DNA from: Eubacterium oxidoreducens
GTDB lineage: Bacteria; Bacillota; Clostridia; Lachnospirales; Lachnospiraceae
Reading direction: 5' to 3'
DNA length: 64,000 bases
Assembly (NCBI RefSeq): GCF_900104415.1
Contig: NZ_FMXR01000016.1
Coordinates: 1-64,000 of the forward strand
Part shown: positions 63,219-64,000 of the stretch, piece by piece
Layout of the letters: each line of letters begins with the position of its first letter
Numbering within the stretch: position 1 is the stretch's first letter
The notes under the pieces: model-generated
The model's database searches: none
What the model saw: the letters and a program-made list of their open reading frames with translations, nothing else
What the model was told of the DNA's origin: nothing
Made by a program: the position numbers and the translations under genes

Positions 63219-64000
63219 TTGGTTATTTATGTAAATATGCTCCGGTTGAAGTGCTAAGTGCCCTTGGCGCTACTATGCACCAAATCTGTCCGAATGTGAA
63301 AAGTTTTCCACATGCCGACACACTTATGCACGCCAATCAGTGTTCATTTGTCAAAGCCGTCGTAGAGGATTTCATGGAAAATGATTATGAGGGTCTTATC
63401 TTAACCTCTTGTTGTGACAGTACTCGGCGTCTCTATGATGCGCTAAGTTCTAATTTCCCGGATAAGTTCATTTACCTGCTTGATCTTCCTCGTAAAGTCA
63501 ATGATTTTTCGGAATCCTTATACCTTGATGAGATTCTGGCGATGATAGAAGCTTATGGTAAATTCACCGATACATCTTTTTCAATCTCTGAAATGGAAGA
63601 AGCTCTGCATCGTATTTTATCCATACAAGAAACGTCGGATTGCCACCCGGCTCATCCTACTGCCACCATCGGACTTATGGGTGCGCGTCCACACCCACAA
63701 ATACGTGAAATGATAGCGCAACAAAATATCAGGATTGCCTTTGATCTTACCTGTACCGGATTGATTCGTCAGTTTCCTTGTAAAGGGCAGGACGTTTTAA
63801 AATCCTACGTTCATCAACTTTTAAATCAAATGCCTTGCATGCGTATGATAAATGCCAGTAACCGCCAAAACTATGTGCGAGGTTTTGATGGCCAACTTGA
63901 TGGTATTGTCTATCATACCATTCAATTTTGCGATTTATATTCTTATGAGTATGCCGCCATGAAAGATGACCTTGCAATACCGGTTCTCTCCATGGAAACA
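63215..64000 (+). CDS. 2-hydroxyacyl-CoA dehydratase family subunit (partial, runs off window)
   Basis: The frame opens with ATG 63215 after AGGAGG and stays open for 262 codons to the window edge. It starts MIGYLCKYAPVEVLSALGA, the usual YxPxE start of HgdB-type subunits. It has LILTSCCDSTRRLYD (cluster Cys region) and, later, LDGIVYHTIQFCDLYSYEY with the second Cys. The 3' end lies outside. With the previous gene it should form a heterodimeric dehydratase. The required ATP-dependent activator is not in the window. Confidence 0.88.
   Translation, partial: MIGYLCKYAPVEVLSALGATMHQICPNVKSFPHADTLMHANQCSFVKAVVEDFMENDYEGLILTSCCDSTRRLYDALSSNFPDKFIYLLDLPRKVNDFSESLYLDEILAMIEAYGKFTDTSFSISEMEEALHRILSIQETSDCHPAHPTATIGLMGARPHPQIREMIAQQNIRIAFDLTCTGLIRQFPCKGQDVLKSYVHQLLNQMPCMRMINASNRQNYVRGFDGQLDGIVYHTIQFCDLYSYEYAAMKDDLAIPVLSMET

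Overview
The window looks like a chromosomal segment of an anaerobic, low-to-moderate GC Clostridia member, most likely a gut-type Lachnospiraceae. The reasons are the archaeal/bacterial V-type ATPase operon with a Na+-type rotor subunit, ferredoxin-dependent 2-oxoacid oxidoreductase, 2-hydroxyacyl-CoA dehydratase subunits, GGAGG-type ribosome binding sites, Gram-positive-type lipoprotein and penicillin-binding proteins, and VanR/VanS-like signalling. The family assignment is inference from gene content; no 16S rRNA gene is present.

Layout. (1) 1-6.5 kb is an accessory island ending at a tRNA-Pro(CGG) gene: an IS91-like HUH transposase co-encoded with a tyrosine recombinase, a small secreted protein, a protein with uracil-DNA-glycosylase-like motifs, a YhcG/DUF1016 PD-(D/E)XK nuclease with an internal 12-residue repeat, an XRE regulator, an excisionase-like protein and the C-terminal stump of an integrase. 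A decayed second tRNA copy sits between the tRNA promoter and the intact tRNA. (2) 7.3-12.1 kb is a three-gene cytosolic redox operon (NuoG/GltD-like fusion, NuoF-like protein without the FMN domain, fumarate-reductase-like flavoprotein without the dicarboxylate residues), divergent from a PucR-type regulator. (3) 13.8-25.1 kb holds a secreted leucine-rich protein, a chemoreceptor, a TetR/PBP1 pair, an ABC-F ATPase, a membrane diguanylate cyclase and a VanRS-like two-component pair. (4) 25.2-34.6 kb is a leftward catabolic operon: ABC importer (ATPase, permease, lipoprotein), ATP-dependent hydantoinase/oxoprolinase A and B and an amidase, with a strong promoter followed by two tandem terminators in the leader. 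(5) 34.8-37.0 kb holds a TetR regulator divergent from an EamA exporter whose end overlaps a PII protein gene. (6) 37.2-46.0 kb is the complete V-type ATPase operon (H-I-K-E-C-F-A-B-D). (7) 46.4-51.0 kb is a 2-oxoacid:ferredoxin oxidoreductase operon led by an uncharacterised SIMIBI-like P-loop NTPase and divergent from a LysR regulator. (8) 51.0-61.8 kb holds a nested palindromic spacer, glgB, a large TPR/acidic-linker/degenerate AAA protein, an AI-2E-family membrane protein, an FlK-like thioesterase next to an aconitase-family hydratase, and a coiled-coil protein. (9) From 61.9 kb two 2-hydroxyacyl-CoA dehydratase-family subunits run off the right edge.

How the genes fit together. The V-ATPase, ferredoxin-linked oxidoreductase, acyl-CoA dehydratase subunits and the soluble flavin/iron-sulfur operon describe amino-acid and organic-acid fermentation with ferredoxin and NAD(P)H as carriers and Na+ as a probable coupling ion. 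The hydantoinase operon and PII-linked exporter point to nitrogen scavenging. The most unusual points are the PII-exporter gene overlap, the tandem-terminator leader of the hydantoinase operon, the rewired complex-I-like redox operon, the TPR/pseudo-AAA protein and the nested palindrome at 51.2 kb.
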